In this document: one piece after another, positions 8,607 through 18,470 of the stretch
Layout of the letters: the number at the start of each line of letters is the position of its first letter
Position numbering within the stretch: position 1 is the first letter of the stretch
Source of the DNA: Muricoccus harenae
GTDB lineage: Bacteria; Pseudomonadota; Alphaproteobacteria; Acetobacterales; Acetobacteraceae
Direction: 5' to 3'
Length of the DNA: 64,000 nt
Assembly: GCF_009848505.1 (NCBI RefSeq)
Contig: NZ_WWDL01000004.1
Span: 62,001 to 126,000, forward strand
Made by a program: the position numbers and the translations under genes
Notes under the pieces: model-generated
What the model was told of the DNA's origin: nothing
The model's input: only the letters and a program-made list of their open reading frames with translations
Database searches by the model: none

Positions 8607-8621
8607 ACTGAACGGTTCAGT
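8607..8621. promoter_or_regulatory. Candidate TetR operator, copy 2
   Basis: ACTGAACGGTTCAGT differs from copy 1 only in the central base. It ends 4 bp before the ATG chosen for the HlyD-type gene at 8626, so a bound repressor would block both transcription and access to that start region. Confidence 0.75.
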
Positions 8622-8625
8622 TGAG

Positions 8626-9780
8626 ATGAACGCCCGGACGACGCCCATTCCTGATCTCGACACGCGCTCCACGGCGCCGGCCGCAGCGCCGAAGCCGCGC
8701 CGTTCCCGCTTCCGCCGCGCATTGCCCGTGATCGCCCTGCTGGTCCTCGCCGGCGGCCTGCTCGGCAGCAGCTGGTACTGGCAGGTTGGCCGTTTCCTGC
8801 AGTCCACCGACAACGCCTATGTAGGCGGGGATATCGCCGTCCTCTCCTCCCGCATCGAGGGCGACATCGCCCGCATCCTGGTGGGCGACAACCAGCCGGT
8901 GGAAGCCGGACAGCCGCTGATCGAGCTGGACCGGCGCGACTGGCTGGCCCGGCGCGACCAGGCCACCGCCGCCCTGGCCGAAGCCGAAGCCAATATCGGC
9001 ACCCTGACCGCCCAGCGCGCCCAGGCCGAGGCCCAGGTGGCCTCCGCCGAGGCCCAGATCGCCGAAGCCGAGGCTGAGCGAGTGCGCGCTGTTGCCGATG
9101 CTGGGCGCGCCGGCACCCTGGCCTCCGGCGGCTATGGCACGCGCGAGGCCGTGGACCGCACCGTGGCCACCCGCCGCAAGGCCGAGGCGGCGCTGACCGC
9201 GGCCCAGGCCGGGCTCGAATCCGCCCGCGGCGCCATTCCGGTGCTCGACGCCCAGGCGCTCTCCGCCGTTGCCCGCCGGGACTCCGCCCGCGCGGCGCTC
9301 GCCCTGGCTGAGTCAAATCTCGACTACACCATCATCCGCGCGCCCTTCGCCGGCGTCGCCGGCAACCGCGCGGCGCAGCTCGGCCAGCATGTCCGCGCCG
9401 GCCAGAACCTGATCGCCGTCTCCCCGGCGCCGGACCGCCTCTACGTCACGGCGAATTTCAAGGAGACGCAGCTCCGTCGCCTGCATGAGGGCCAGCCAGT
9501 GGAGCTTGCCGTCGATGCCGGCGGCACCTTGCATGGCAGGGTGGAAAGCCTCGCCCCGGCCACCGGGGCGCAGTTCTCCCTGCTGCCGCCGGAGAATGCG
9601 ACGGGCAACTTCACCAAGATCGTGCAGCGCGTGCCGGTCCGCATCGCCATCGATCCGGGCCAGCAGGTCGCCAATCTCCGCCCTGGCCTGTCGGTAGAGG
9701 CCGAGGTCGACACGCGCGAAGACCCCGAGGCGCCGCGTTCCCTCTTCGGTACTGCCGCCGCGATGCTCGGCGGCCGCTGA
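8626..9780 (+). CDS. HlyD/EmrA-type membrane fusion protein of an efflux pump
   Basis: This 384-aa periplasmic adaptor links an inner-membrane exporter to an outer-membrane channel. A proline-rich cytoplasmic tail is followed by one transmembrane segment (ALPVIALLVLAGGLLGSSWYW). The first half-lipoyl strand follows (STDNAYVGGDIAVLSSRIEG), then a long alanine- and glutamate-rich coiled-coil hairpin over roughly residues 100-210. The return lipoyl/beta-barrel region contains YTIIRAPFAGVAGNRAAQLG and VTANFKETQLRRLHEGQPV. The ATG at 8626 is preferred over one at 8569 because the latter would place the operator inside the gene. It is 11 bp ahead of the partner exporter and is presumably repressed by the divergent TetR protein. 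Confidence 0.93.
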   Translation: MNARTTPIPDLDTRSTAPAAAPKPRRSRFRRALPVIALLVLAGGLLGSSWYWQVGRFLQSTDNAYVGGDIAVLSSRIEGDIARILVGDNQPVEAGQPLIELDRRDWLARRDQATAALAEAEANIGTLTAQRAQAEAQVASAEAQIAEAEAERVRAVADAGRAGTLASGGYGTREAVDRTVATRRKAEAALTAAQAGLESARGAIPVLDAQALSAVARRDSARAALALAESNLDYTIIRAPFAGVAGNRAAQLGQHVRAGQNLIAVSPAPDRLYVTANFKETQLRRLHEGQPVELAVDAGGTLHGRVESLAPATGAQFSLLPPENATGNFTKIVQRVPVRIAIDPGQQVANLRPGLSVEAEVDTREDPEAPRSLFGTAAAMLGGR

Positions 9781-9791
9781 GACCTCCCGCC

Positions 9792-11378
9792 ATGTCTGCC
9801 ACCGCCAGCTCTGCCATCCCGGCCGCGCCTGCAAACGGGATCGCGGGCGTCTCCACCCGGCACTTCATCGGCTTCATGACGATGGTGCTGGGCATGTTCA
9901 TGGCGATCCTGGACATCCAGATCGTCTCGGCCAGCATCGGCGAGATCCAGGCCGGCCTGGCCGCCAGCCCGGACGAGGCCTCCTGGGTGCAGACCTCCTA
10001 CCTGATCGCGGAGATCGTCATGATCCCGCTCTCGGGATTCCTCTCGCGCCTGCTCTCCACCCGCGTGCTCTTCACCATCTCCGCCGCGGGCTTCACCGTG
10101 TTCTCCCTCGCCTGCGCCACCGCCAGCTCGCTGCCGGTGATGATCGCCGCCCGCGCCATGCAGGGCTTCCTCGGCGGCGCGATGATCCCGACGGTCTTCG
10201 CCACCGCCTTCCTCCTTTTCCGCGGCCCGAAGCGCGCCTCGGTCAGTGTGCTGATCGGCCTTACCGCCACCCTCGCCCCCACCATCGGTCCCACGCTCGG
10301 TGGGCTGCTGACCGAGAGCTTCTCCTGGCACTGGCTCTTCCTGATCAACGTGCCGGTGGGCGTGTTCATCGCCGTCGTGGTCTGGAGCACGATGGATATC
10401 GACCGCGGCGACACCCGCCTGCTCGGCCGATTCGACTGGCTGGGCCTCGGCGCCATGGCCGTGTTCCTGGGCAGCCTGGAATATGTGATGGAGGAGGGCC
10501 CGCGCTGGGATTGGCTGGACGATCCCACCATCGCCGCCTTCGCCTTCGCCTGTGTCGTCTCCGGCTTCATCTTCTTCTGGCGCGCCTTCACGCGGAAGGA
10601 CCCGATCGTGGAGCTGCGCGCCTATGCCGATGCGAACTTCGCCTTCGGCAGCGTCTTCGCTTTCCTCGTCGGCATCGGCCTCTATGGCGCGGTCTACCTG
10701 ATCCCGCTCTTCCTCGGGCGCATCCGCGGCTTCAATTCGCTGCAGATCGGCGAGACGATGTTCGTCACCGGCCTCGCCATGTTCCTGGCGGCCCCGGTGG
10801 TCGGGCGCCTGTCGCGGGTCATGGACCTGCGCTTCCTCCTCGCCTTCGGCATGGCCACCACCGCCCTGTCCATGTGGCTCACCTCCCGGCTGACGGCGCA
10901 ATCCGGCTTCGTGGAGCTGTGGCTGCCGCTCTCGCTGCGCGGCATAGGCACGATGTTCGCGATGGTGCCGGTGAACCAGGTGGCGCTGGGCACGCTGGCG
11001 CCTGCCATGATCAAGAACGCCTCGGGCCTCTACAATCTGATGCGCAATCTCGGCGGCGCCGTTGGGCTGGCGATGATCAACACGCTGGTGATCGAACGCT
11101 CCGCCGCGCACCGCCTCCACCTCATGGAATCGGTGAACTGGGCGCGGCCGGGCGTTTCGCAGTCGGTGGAGGGCATCGCCTCCGCCCTCTCAAGCCGGTT
11201 GGGCGAGGCGGCGGACCATGCGGCGCTGGCCCGCGTCTCCGCCATGGTCGCGCGGGAGGCGCTGGTCCTTGCCTATAATGACGTGCTGGTGGTGATCGCC
11301 ACGCTTTTTGCCTTGGCGGTGCCGCTGGTGTTCTTCGTCAAGCCACCGAAGGCCGGGGCAGGCGGCGGGGCGCACTGA
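9792..11378 (+). CDS. DHA2-family MFS drug exporter (EmrB/QacA type)
   Basis: This 528-aa, 14-transmembrane-segment proton antiporter of the DHA2 drug:H+ family exports hydrophobic drugs across the inner membrane and with the upstream fusion protein forms a tripartite pump. Seen are the first helix signature (MTMVLGMFMAILDIQIVSAS, an LDxxIVNxA-type motif 1), WVQTSYLIAEIVMIPLSGFL (motif A region), RAMQGFLGGAMIPTVF, the antiporter motif C region GLTATLAPTIGPTLGGLL, and WHWLFLINVPVGV. Length is typical (500-530). It lies 11 bp downstream of the HlyD-type gene, so the two form an operon. The outer-membrane component is not in the window. Confidence 0.94.
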   Translation: MSATASSAIPAAPANGIAGVSTRHFIGFMTMVLGMFMAILDIQIVSASIGEIQAGLAASPDEASWVQTSYLIAEIVMIPLSGFLSRLLSTRVLFTISAAGFTVFSLACATASSLPVMIAARAMQGFLGGAMIPTVFATAFLLFRGPKRASVSVLIGLTATLAPTIGPTLGGLLTESFSWHWLFLINVPVGVFIAVVVWSTMDIDRGDTRLLGRFDWLGLGAMAVFLGSLEYVMEEGPRWDWLDDPTIAAFAFACVVSGFIFFWRAFTRKDPIVELRAYADANFAFGSVFAFLVGIGLYGAVYLIPLFLGRIRGFNSLQIGETMFVTGLAMFLAAPVVGRLSRVMDLRFLLAFGMATTALSMWLTSRLTAQSGFVELWLPLSLRGIGTMFAMVPVNQVALGTLAPAMIKNASGLYNLMRNLGGAVGLAMINTLVIERSAAHRLHLMESVNWARPGVSQSVEGIASALSSRLGEAADHAALARVSAMVAREALVLAYNDVLVVIATLFALAVPLVFFVKPPKAGAGGGAH

Positions 11379-11411
11379 GGCGGGCCTAGGCCCAGCCAGC
11401 CCCGCGCCCTC

Positions 11412-12152
11412 TCAGGCGTTCAGCCCACCATCAACCGTGAAGCCCGCCCCGGTAATGTGCCGGCCACCCGGCCCGGCCAGGAAGGCCACCATGCGCGCAA
11501 TATCATCGGCGCTCCCGTAGTGGCCGAGCGCGATCAGCTGGCGCTGCGCGGCCGCCTGGGGACCGTCGGCGGGGTTCATATCCGTGTCGGTGGGGCCGGG
11601 ATGGACGATGTTCACAGTGATGCCGCGCGGCCCCAGGTCTCGCGCAAGCCCCTTGGTGAAGGCGATCAGGGCCGACTTGCTCATCGAATAGACGCTTAGC
11701 CCAGGCTGCGTCACCCGGTCGGCCAGGCAGCTTCCCATGTTCACGATGCGCCCGCCCTTGCCGAGATGCGGGATCGCCGCCTGGGAGGCGAGGACGACGG
11801 AGCGGATGTTCACGTCGAGCACCGCATCAATATCCTCGAGGCTCATCGTCTCCAGCGGCCCGCCCCGTGCGATGCCCGCATTATTGACGAGGATGTCGAG
11901 CCCGCCGAGCCCGCGCACGGCCTGTTCCACCGAGGCCCGAATGGCGACCGGGTCCGCACTGTCCGCTGCGATGGCAAGGCCGCGGCGGCCCAGCGCCTCA
12001 ATCCCGCGCACCACCTCCGCGGCGCGATCGGCCGAGCGCTCATAGGTGATCGCGACATCGACGCCGTCCTGGGCGAGAGCCAGCGCGATCGCGGCCCCGA
12101 TTCCCCGGCTCCCACCGGTGACCAGGGCGCGCCTGTCGGTGCTGTCAGCCAT
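11412..12152 (-). CDS. SDR family NAD(P)-dependent oxidoreductase
   Basis: This classical short-chain dehydrogenase/reductase has about 246 aa. The Rossmann glycine motif is LVTGGSRGIGAAIAL. The NNAG motif is in LVNNAGIARGG, the catalytic serine is in NMGSCLADRV, and the catalytic Tyr-x3-Lys is YSMSK. The C-terminus, ITGAGFTVDGGLNA, is typical of FabG-like sugar and ketoacyl reductases. The second ATG (12152) is preferred because AAAAAGG sits at a better spacing than for the ATG two codons upstream. It is divergent from a TetR regulator, which probably represses it. The substrate is unknown. Confidence 0.92.
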   Translation of the reverse strand: MADSTDRRALVTGGSRGIGAAIALALAQDGVDVAITYERSADRAAEVVRGIEALGRRGLAIAADSADPVAIRASVEQAVRGLGGLDILVNNAGIARGGPLETMSLEDIDAVLDVNIRSVVLASQAAIPHLGKGGRIVNMGSCLADRVTQPGLSVYSMSKSALIAFTKGLARDLGPRGITVNIVHPGPTDTDMNPADGPQAAAQRQLIALGHYGSADDIARMVAFLAGPGGRHITGAGFTVDGGLNA

Positions 12153-12248
12153 GTGCATACCTTTTTGTGTGGTTCAATACAGAATTCATGCGTGCCTTGC
12201 CGCCGGCCGTCAACCATTTATATGTTGATCGATAAAAAAGGCTTGCCC

Positions 12249-12848
12249 ATGACTGTTCGCGGACGCCCCCGCAGCTTCGACCGTGACGCCGCCCTCGATG
12301 CAGCGACCACCTTGTTCTGGCGCAAGGGCTTCACCGCCACCTCCATCGCCGATCTCTGCCGGGCCATGGGGATTGCCTCGCCCAGCCTCTACGCCGCCTT
12401 CGGCAGCAAGGAGGCGCTCTATGCCGAGGCGCTCGACCGCTATGCGGAGGGCTATGAGCCGCGGATCTGGTCGTCACTCGCCCAGCCTGGTCCTGCGCGC
12501 GCCGCGATCGAAGGATTCCTCCTCGCCTCTGCTGCCGTTCTCCCGGAATCCGGCAAGCCGGGCGGCTGCATGGTCACCCTTGCCTCCGCGGGGCAGGAGG
12601 GCTGCGAGGCCTTGGGGAAGCGCATCCTCCAGTCCCGTGCGGAGGGCCTTGCACGCGTCGAGGCGCGGCTCGCGCAGGCCGCCGACACGGGAGAGTTGCC
12701 CGCCGCTACCGATGTGCCGGCCCTGGCGCGATTCTTCCTCGGCGTGCAGCAGGGGATGTCGGTCCAGGCCCGGGACGGCGCCACCTCCGGGCAACTCGAA
12801 GGCGTGGCGCGCGCCGCCATGGCGGCCTGGCCGGCCCGGAACCGCTGA
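12249..12848 (+). CDS. TetR/AcrR family regulator, divergent from the SDR gene
   Basis: This 199-aa repressor carries the N-terminal segment GRPRSFDRDAALDAATTLFW and the helix-turn-helix TATSIADLCRAMGIASPSLY. Its C-terminal ligand domain contains GGCMVTLASAGQEG, a pattern common in TetR proteins that sit beside oxidoreductases. The ATG at 12249 has AAAAAAGG 7 nt upstream; an in-frame ATG nine codons earlier has none. The 96-bp divergent spacer is AT-rich for this genome and contains an imperfect CAAC...GTTG dyad around 12208-12228 that could be its operator. It probably responds to an electrophile or aldehyde cleared by the SDR enzyme, which is inference from the pairing alone. Confidence 0.88.
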   Translation: MTVRGRPRSFDRDAALDAATTLFWRKGFTATSIADLCRAMGIASPSLYAAFGSKEALYAEALDRYAEGYEPRIWSSLAQPGPARAAIEGFLLASAAVLPESGKPGGCMVTLASAGQEGCEALGKRILQSRAEGLARVEARLAQAADTGELPAATDVPALARFFLGVQQGMSVQARDGATSGQLEGVARAAMAAWPARNR

Positions 12849-12964
12849 CCCGGGCTGGCTGCCCCGCCCGCCGCGCCGAGCGATCCTTATGGCGCAACAG
12901 CCATTTCGCTCCTCGGGCGTTGTCGCATGGAGTTCCGCCACGGTCGGAGTGAGGAGAGCGCCCC

Positions 12965-13357
12965 ATGCAAGTCGTCCGTCTGGCCCGTTTCCTGGGATGG
13001 TTCAGCATCGGCCTGGGGCTGATGGAGATGCTCGGTGGGCGAACCCTCGCGCGGAAGCTTGGTATGCGGCGCCACACGCGGCTGATCCGCGCCTTCGGCG
13101 TGCGGGAGATGGCGAATGGCATGGCCATCCTGGCCAACCCGACCTGCGCTCCCTTGCTTTGGGCCCGGGTCGGGGGCGATGCGCTGGACCTCGCGGTCCT
13201 GGGCGGCACCCCGGTCTTCGGCCCCCGCGAGCGGGCGAATGTGAAGCTGGCGGTTGCCGCGGTGGTGGGCGTGACGCTGCTCGACATCCTCTGCGCCACG
13301 CGCCTCAGCACGCGGAGCGACGAGAAACTGCGCGGCATCCCGCCCTACTGGGACTGA
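12965..13357 (+). CDS. Small membrane protein resembling the N-terminal region of cyclase/dehydrase-type proteins
   Basis: This 130-aa protein has an ATG well placed after AGGAGA. It has two or three hydrophobic stretches: FLGWFSIGLGLMEMLGG near the N-terminus and VKLAVAAVVGVTLLDILCAT near the C-terminus. The central block TRLIRAFGVREMANGMAIL resembles the membrane module found at the start of some SRPBCC (cyclase/dehydrase) proteins in proteobacteria; that resemblance is from memory of the family. The SRPBCC domain is absent here, so this is the module alone. It follows the TetR gene by 116 bp and precedes an unrelated hypothetical gene. Function unknown. Confidence 0.75.
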   Translation: MQVVRLARFLGWFSIGLGLMEMLGGRTLARKLGMRRHTRLIRAFGVREMANGMAILANPTCAPLLWARVGGDALDLAVLGGTPVFGPRERANVKLAVAAVVGVTLLDILCATRLSTRSDEKLRGIPPYWD

Positions 13358-13559
13358 TCCGCCCCGAGCGCCGGAGGCATTCCTCCGGGAGAAGGGCATC
13401 GCCCTTCATGCGGGGATGAACGCCCTCGGTGCCGGCCCCAGGCCGTGTCGCTCAAAAGCTGGATCGGTCCCGCCGGCAACTTGGCCGGAGAAAACATGCT
13501 GCGGTGGGCTTCAACGACCTTTGCTCAGACTCGTTGTCCTTGGAAATGGAGATGACGCC

Positions 13560-14189
13560 GTGGCTTCCGTATCCGAGCATCGTCTCTTCGAGGCGCTCGC
13601 CACGATCACCCGGGCCTTCGCCGATGGCGGGGTGCCGAGCCTCGACGGGAGTCCAGCCGAGCCGAATGCCGATCCATCCCCGGCCATAGAAGCGCTCAAC
13701 CCGGAAACACAAGAGGTACTGGGCGAAGCCGCGCTGGCGGTGGCCTACGGCGCCTTCGCCTCCCGCGGTGGCGATGGCGGGCCGATCCATACCCTGACGG
13801 CCGCCATGGGACTCATGGCGATGCTTGCGGATGAGGAGCCCGATCCTCCCGCTGAAATTCTCGGGATCGTCGCCGATGGCCAAAGGGTCGAGGCCGAGAT
13901 CGACAGGGCAGGGGAGGCCATCGATCAGGAATTCGGGAGGGACGCGCAGTGCGAGACCATCATCGAAGCACTGGAGGCCCGGATTCTTGGCACGGCCATC
14001 ACGCTCGCGGGTTGTACATTGCCCGAAGGCGTTGAAGGCCAGGCGGCCGTGCGTCTCCGTGCGGCCCGCTGCCTTACCCGGCTCGCGGCTGGCATGTTGC
14101 TCATGAACGTCGCGGGCGGGACGGCACCTGGGGCCGGTCCGGCTGCATCACCGGAAACACCCCCTGGGACGCCGAACCGAGCCCCCTGA
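13560..14189 (+). CDS. Hypothetical protein, acidic, function unknown
   Basis: I do not recognise this gene. Starting at the GTG at 13560, which has GGAGATG-type ribosome site 8 nt upstream, it encodes 209 aa. The frame is open further upstream, but that sequence reads like non-coding DNA. The product is rich in alanine, glutamate and aspartate, has no signal peptide and no clear membrane segment, and ends in a Pro/Gly/Ala-rich tail (ETPPGTPNRAP). Helix-prone segments such as HRLFEALATITRAF and LGEAALAVAYGAFA suggest an all-alpha soluble protein. It stands between the small membrane protein and the convergent thiG gene. The upstream 200 bp holds a small GC dyad and no gene that I can see. Confidence 0.6.
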   Translation: MASVSEHRLFEALATITRAFADGGVPSLDGSPAEPNADPSPAIEALNPETQEVLGEAALAVAYGAFASRGGDGGPIHTLTAAMGLMAMLADEEPDPPAEILGIVADGQRVEAEIDRAGEAIDQEFGRDAQCETIIEALEARILGTAITLAGCTLPEGVEGQAAVRLRAARCLTRLAAGMLLMNVAGGTAPGAGPAASPETPPGTPNRAP

Positions 14190-14231
14190 TCCGGGCGGGG
14201 CAGGCGAAGGCGTGCCCTGGGTGATCCGCTC

Positions 14232-15023
14232 CTAGCGGATCAGCCCGCTCATCGGGCTGGAAGCATCCGCCGCATAATTCCGCGGCATCCGCCCGGCCAG
14301 GAAGGCGTGCCGCCCGGCCTCCACCCCCGCCTTCATCGCCCGTGCCATCCGCACCGGATCCCGGGCATGGGCGATGGCGGAATTCAGCAGCACGGCGTCG
14401 CAGCCCATCTCCATCGCCTGGGCCGCCTCGCTGGCCGTGCCGATCCCGGCATCCACCAGCACCGGCACTTTTGCGTTCTCGATGATCGAGCGCAGCATGA
14501 ACGGGTTGGACAGGCCGAGGCCGGAGCCGATCGGGGCACCCAGCGGCATCACCGCCACGCAGCCCATCTCCTCCAGACGCTTCGCCGCCAGCGGGTCGTC
14601 GGCGCAATAGACCATCACCTGGAAGCCATCCTTGATGAGGGCCTCCGCCGCCTCGAAGGTCGCGGGCATGTCGGGGTAGAGGAAGGGCGGAGGGCCGAGG
14701 ACCTCCAGCTTCACCAGGTTCCAGCCCCCGGCCTCCCGCGCCAGGCGCAGCGTCCGCACCGCATCCTTCGCCGTGTGGCAGCCGGCGGTGTTGGGCAGGT
14801 AGGTGTAGCGGTCCGGCGGCACGAAGTCCTGCAGCATGGGCGCGCCGGGGTCCGAAAGGTTCACCCGCCGCACCGCCACCGTCACCATCTCGGCCCCCGA
14901 GGCCTCGATGGCGGCAGCGGTCTCCTCCAGGCTCTTGTACCGCCCGGTCCCGACCACGAGGCGGGAGCGGAAGCGGCGGCCGGCCACCTCCCAGGCGTCG
15001 TCCTGGGTCGTCATCCCGTCCAT
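14232..15023 (-). CDS. thiG: Thiazole synthase
   Basis: This is the TIM-barrel enzyme (263 aa) that forms the thiazole phosphate moiety of thiamine from deoxyxylulose 5-phosphate, a glycine- or tyrosine-derived imine and ThiS-thiocarboxylate. Visible signatures are [11 protein letters not shown], the Schiff-base lysine region [10 protein letters not shown], the phosphate-binding [10 protein letters not shown], and [17 protein letters not shown] near the end. The ATG at 15023 has GGGGGAGG at ideal spacing, lying in the last codons of thiS. ThiS and ThiG are therefore translationally linked, with 4 nt between stop and start. No thiO, thiE or thiC is adjacent in the window. Confidence 0.96.
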   Translation of the reverse strand: MDGMTTQDDAWEVAGRRFRSRLVVGTGRYKSLEETAAAIEASGAEMVTVAVRRVNLSDPGAPMLQDFVPPDRYTYLPNTAGCHTAKDAVRTLRLAREAGGWNLVKLEVLGPPPFLYPDMPATFEAAEALIKDGFQVMVYCADDPLAAKRLEEMGCVAVMPLGAPIGSGLGLSNPFMLRSIIENAKVPVLVDAGIGTASEAAQAMEMGCDAVLLNSAIAHARDPVRMARAMKAGVEAGRHAFLAGRMPRNYAADASSPMSGLIR

Positions 15024-15027
15024 GGCC

Positions 15028-15264
15028 TCAGCCTCCCCCGATGAAATGCACGATCTCGAGCTGGTCCCCGGCCTCGAGCAGGGTCGTCCCATAGGCGGAG
15101 CGCGGAACGATTTCCTCGTTCCGCTCCACAGCCACCTTCCGCAGGTCCAGCCCCGCCTCGGCCAGGAAAGCGGAGAGGGGGAGGGGGGCGGGGAGGGCGC
15201 GGGCCTCGCCGTTCACGGTGATATGCAGCGCGCTTGGCGCCGCCAGGGGAGCGGATCCGGGCAT
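15028..15264 (-). CDS. thiS: Sulfur carrier protein ThiS
   Basis: This 78-aa ubiquitin-like sulfur carrier ends with the required Gly-Gly (HFIGGG). Its C-terminal glycine is adenylated and thiocarboxylated, then donates sulfur to ThiG. The beta-grasp core is [20 protein letters not shown] followed by [11 protein letters not shown] and [17 protein letters not shown]. The ATG at 15264 gives a 13-residue N-terminal extension before the core; it may be real or the start may be internal. It is divergent from aroQ with a spacer of about 130 bp. I saw no TPP-riboswitch signature in that spacer. Confidence 0.92.
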   Translation of the reverse strand: MPGSAPLAAPSALHITVNGEARALPAPLPLSAFLAEAGLDLRKVAVERNEEIVPRSAYGTTLLEAGDQLEIVHFIGGG

Positions 15265-15394
15265 GGCCTGGCGGATGTGGCACGGCCGGGCGCCGGGTTG
15301 AAGGGGGCGCGCCGTTTGCGTGCGGCCGCGCGCGCATGCTAGCCCGGCCGCGCATAGACCCGGGCGAAACCCCGGGCGGACCGGAACCAAGACC

Positions 15395-15850
15395 GTGGAA
15401 CCCCCGCTGATCGCCGTCTTCAACGGCCCGAACCTCAACCTCCTGGGCATGCGGGAGCCGGAGAAATACGGCACTGCGACGCTCGACGACGTCGAGGCGC
15501 TTTGCGCCGAGGCGGCGGAGGAGCTTGGTCTGGCGATCGACTTCCGCCAGACCAACCTGGAAGGCGAGCTGATCTCCTGGATCCAGGAATGCCGCGGCAA
15601 TGCCGCCGGCATCATCATCAACCCGGCAGGCTATTCCCACACATCCATCGCGCTGATGGATGCGTTGCTGGCGGTGGACCTGCCGGTGGTCGAGGTCCAT
15701 ATCACCAACATTCACCGGCGGGAGGCCTTCCGGCATCTCTCCTACGTCTCCCGCGCGGCGGTGGGCGTGATCTGCGGGCTGGGGGTCGGGGGCTATGCCC
15801 TCGCGCTCCGCGCAATCGCCGGCATCATCGGTCAGGACGACACGCCATGA
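15395..15850 (+). CDS. aroQ: 3-dehydroquinate dehydratase, type II
   Basis: This 151-aa enzyme of the shikimate pathway converts 3-dehydroquinate to 3-dehydroshikimate and forms a cytoplasmic dodecamer. All family blocks are present: [17 protein letters not shown] with the catalytic Tyr, [29 protein letters not shown], and [15 protein letters not shown] with the catalytic His and Arg. The start is the GTG at 15395; the open frame upstream has no family similarity. The stop overlaps the next start as ATGA, coupling it to accB. An aroQ-accB-accC arrangement is common in alphaproteobacteria. Confidence 0.96.
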   Translation: MEPPLIAVFNGPNLNLLGMREPEKYGTATLDDVEALCAEAAEELGLAIDFRQTNLEGELISWIQECRGNAAGIIINPAGYSHTSIALMDALLAVDLPVVEVHITNIHRREAFRHLSYVSRAAVGVICGLGVGGYALALRAIAGIIGQDDTP

Positions 15851-16320
15851 GCGGCCTCTCCTTTGACCCGGACGCGATCCGCGCCCTGGCCAAAATCCTT
15901 CGTGAAACAGATCTCACCGAGATCGAGCTGGTTGAGAACGAGAGTCGCGTCCGCGTGGCGCGCAACCTGCCCGCCCAGCAGGTGGTACAAGCCGTCGCCG
16001 CGCCCGCGCCGGCCGCCATGGCGCCCGCCGCCATGCCCGCTGCGGCCGCGCCGGCCGCCGCCAGCGACGAGGTCACCGCAGCCACCCCAGGCGCCGTCAC
16101 CTCGCCCATGGTGGGCGTCGCCTATCTCTCGCCCGAGCCTGGCGCCGCGCCCTTCATCACTGTCGGCGGCAAGGTCGCGCAGGGCCAGACGGTGCTGCTG
16201 ATCGAGGCGATGAAGACCTTCAACCAGATCAAGGCCCCCAAGGCTGGCACGGTGACCCGCATCCTCATCGAGAGCGGCATGCCGGTCGAGTTCGGCGAGC
16301 CCCTCCTGGTCATCGAGTAA
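15847..16320 (+). CDS. accB: Biotin carboxyl carrier protein of acetyl-CoA carboxylase
   Basis: This 157-aa carrier is biotinylated at the lysine of EAMKTFNQI, where the more usual AMKM has Thr-Phe, a variant seen in alphaproteobacteria. It shuttles CO2 between biotin carboxylase and carboxyltransferase in the first step of fatty-acid synthesis. The N-terminal dimerisation segment ([17 protein letters not shown]) is followed by an Ala/Pro linker over residues of about 50-80 and then the biotinyl domain ([19 protein letters not shown]). It overlaps aroQ by 4 bp (ATGA) and ends 4 bp before accC, so the three are one transcription unit. Confidence 0.96.
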   Translation: MSGLSFDPDAIRALAKILRETDLTEIELVENESRVRVARNLPAQQVVQAVAAPAPAAMAPAAMPAAAAPAAASDEVTAATPGAVTSPMVGVAYLSPEPGAAPFITVGGKVAQGQTVLLIEAMKTFNQIKAPKAGTVTRILIESGMPVEFGEPLLVIE

Positions 16321-16324
16321 TCGC

Positions 16325-17683
<1,359 letters not shown>

Positions 17684-17801
17684 ACGCGTTTTCGGATGTA
17701 TCTTCCGGCGTGGGCCCGTTGGCGCCGCGCCGGGGATGCGCCTATCTTCTGTCCATGCGGCATCGCCAGGATCGAAGCCCGTCCGCCACCCGGACCACCG
17801 G

Positions 17802-18470
17802 ATGAGCCGGCGCGCGCTTCCGATCACGCCTGAACTCGTTCTCCGCGCCTATCGCGCCGGCCTGTTTCCCATGGCCGAGAGCCGCCGCTCCGGCCGCCTC
17901 TACTGGCTCGACCCGAAGATGCGCGGCATCCTGCCGCTGGACGGCTTCCACCTGCCGCGCCGGCTGCGCCGCACGGTGCTGTCCGGGCGCTTCGAGGTGA
18001 CGGCGGATACCGACTTCCCCGCCATTCTCGCCGGCTGCGCCGCCCCCGCCCCGGGGCGGGAGGACAGCTGGATCAATACCGAGATCGAAGACCTGTTCAA
18101 CGCGCTGCACCGCATGGGCAACGCTCATTCGATCGAGGTGCGGCAGGAGGGGGAACTGGTCGGCGGCCTCTATGGCATCCGGCTCGGCGCCGCCTTCTTC
18201 GGGGAGAGCATGTTCTCCCGTGTCAGCGATGCCTCGAAGGTCGCGCTGGTGCATCTCGTCGCCCGCCTCCGGCGCGGCGGCTTCACCCTGCTCGACACCC
18301 AGTTCCTGAACGAGCACCTCGCCCGCTTCGGGGCGATGGAAATCCCCCAGGCCGATTACAGGAGCCGCTTGGCCCTCGCCGTGGACAGGTCCGCCACTTG
18401 GCTGACGAAGCTGTCCTCCGAAGAGCTGTCCGAGGAAGTGGACGCGCTGCGCGCCAGCACCCTCGGCTGA
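17802..18470 (+). CDS. aat: Leucyl/phenylalanyl-tRNA-protein transferase
   Basis: This 222-aa enzyme transfers Leu or Phe to N-terminal Arg or Lys of proteins, creating N-degrons read by ClpS and degraded by ClpAP; clpS and clpA lie 15 kb away in this window. Motifs are AYRAGLFPMAE, the WLDPKMRGILPL block, SWINTEIEDLFNALH, FFGESMFSRVSDASK (acceptor-stem/active-site loop), and FTLLDTQFLNEHLARFGA. Its last 115 bp overlap the 3' end of otsA on the other strand. In Aat proteins the family domain ends near IPQADYRSRL, so the tail SSEELSEEVDALRASTLG is the part shared with otsA. Confidence 0.95.
   Translation: MSRRALPITPELVLRAYRAGLFPMAESRRSGRLYWLDPKMRGILPLDGFHLPRRLRRTVLSGRFEVTADTDFPAILAGCAAPAPGREDSWINTEIEDLFNALHRMGNAHSIEVRQEGELVGGLYGIRLGAAFFGESMFSRVSDASKVALVHLVARLRRGGFTLLDTQFLNEHLARFGAMEIPQADYRSRLALAVDRSATWLTKLSSEELSEEVDALRASTLG

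Noticed and set aside
8569-8625. Upstream ATG at 8569 as the start of the HlyD-type gene
   Set aside because: It would add 19 residues unlike the family and place the second TetR operator inside the coding region.
15265-15394. Possible TPP riboswitch before thiS
   Set aside because: The spacer is only about 130 bp and I saw none of the conserved THI-box sequence on the minus strand.
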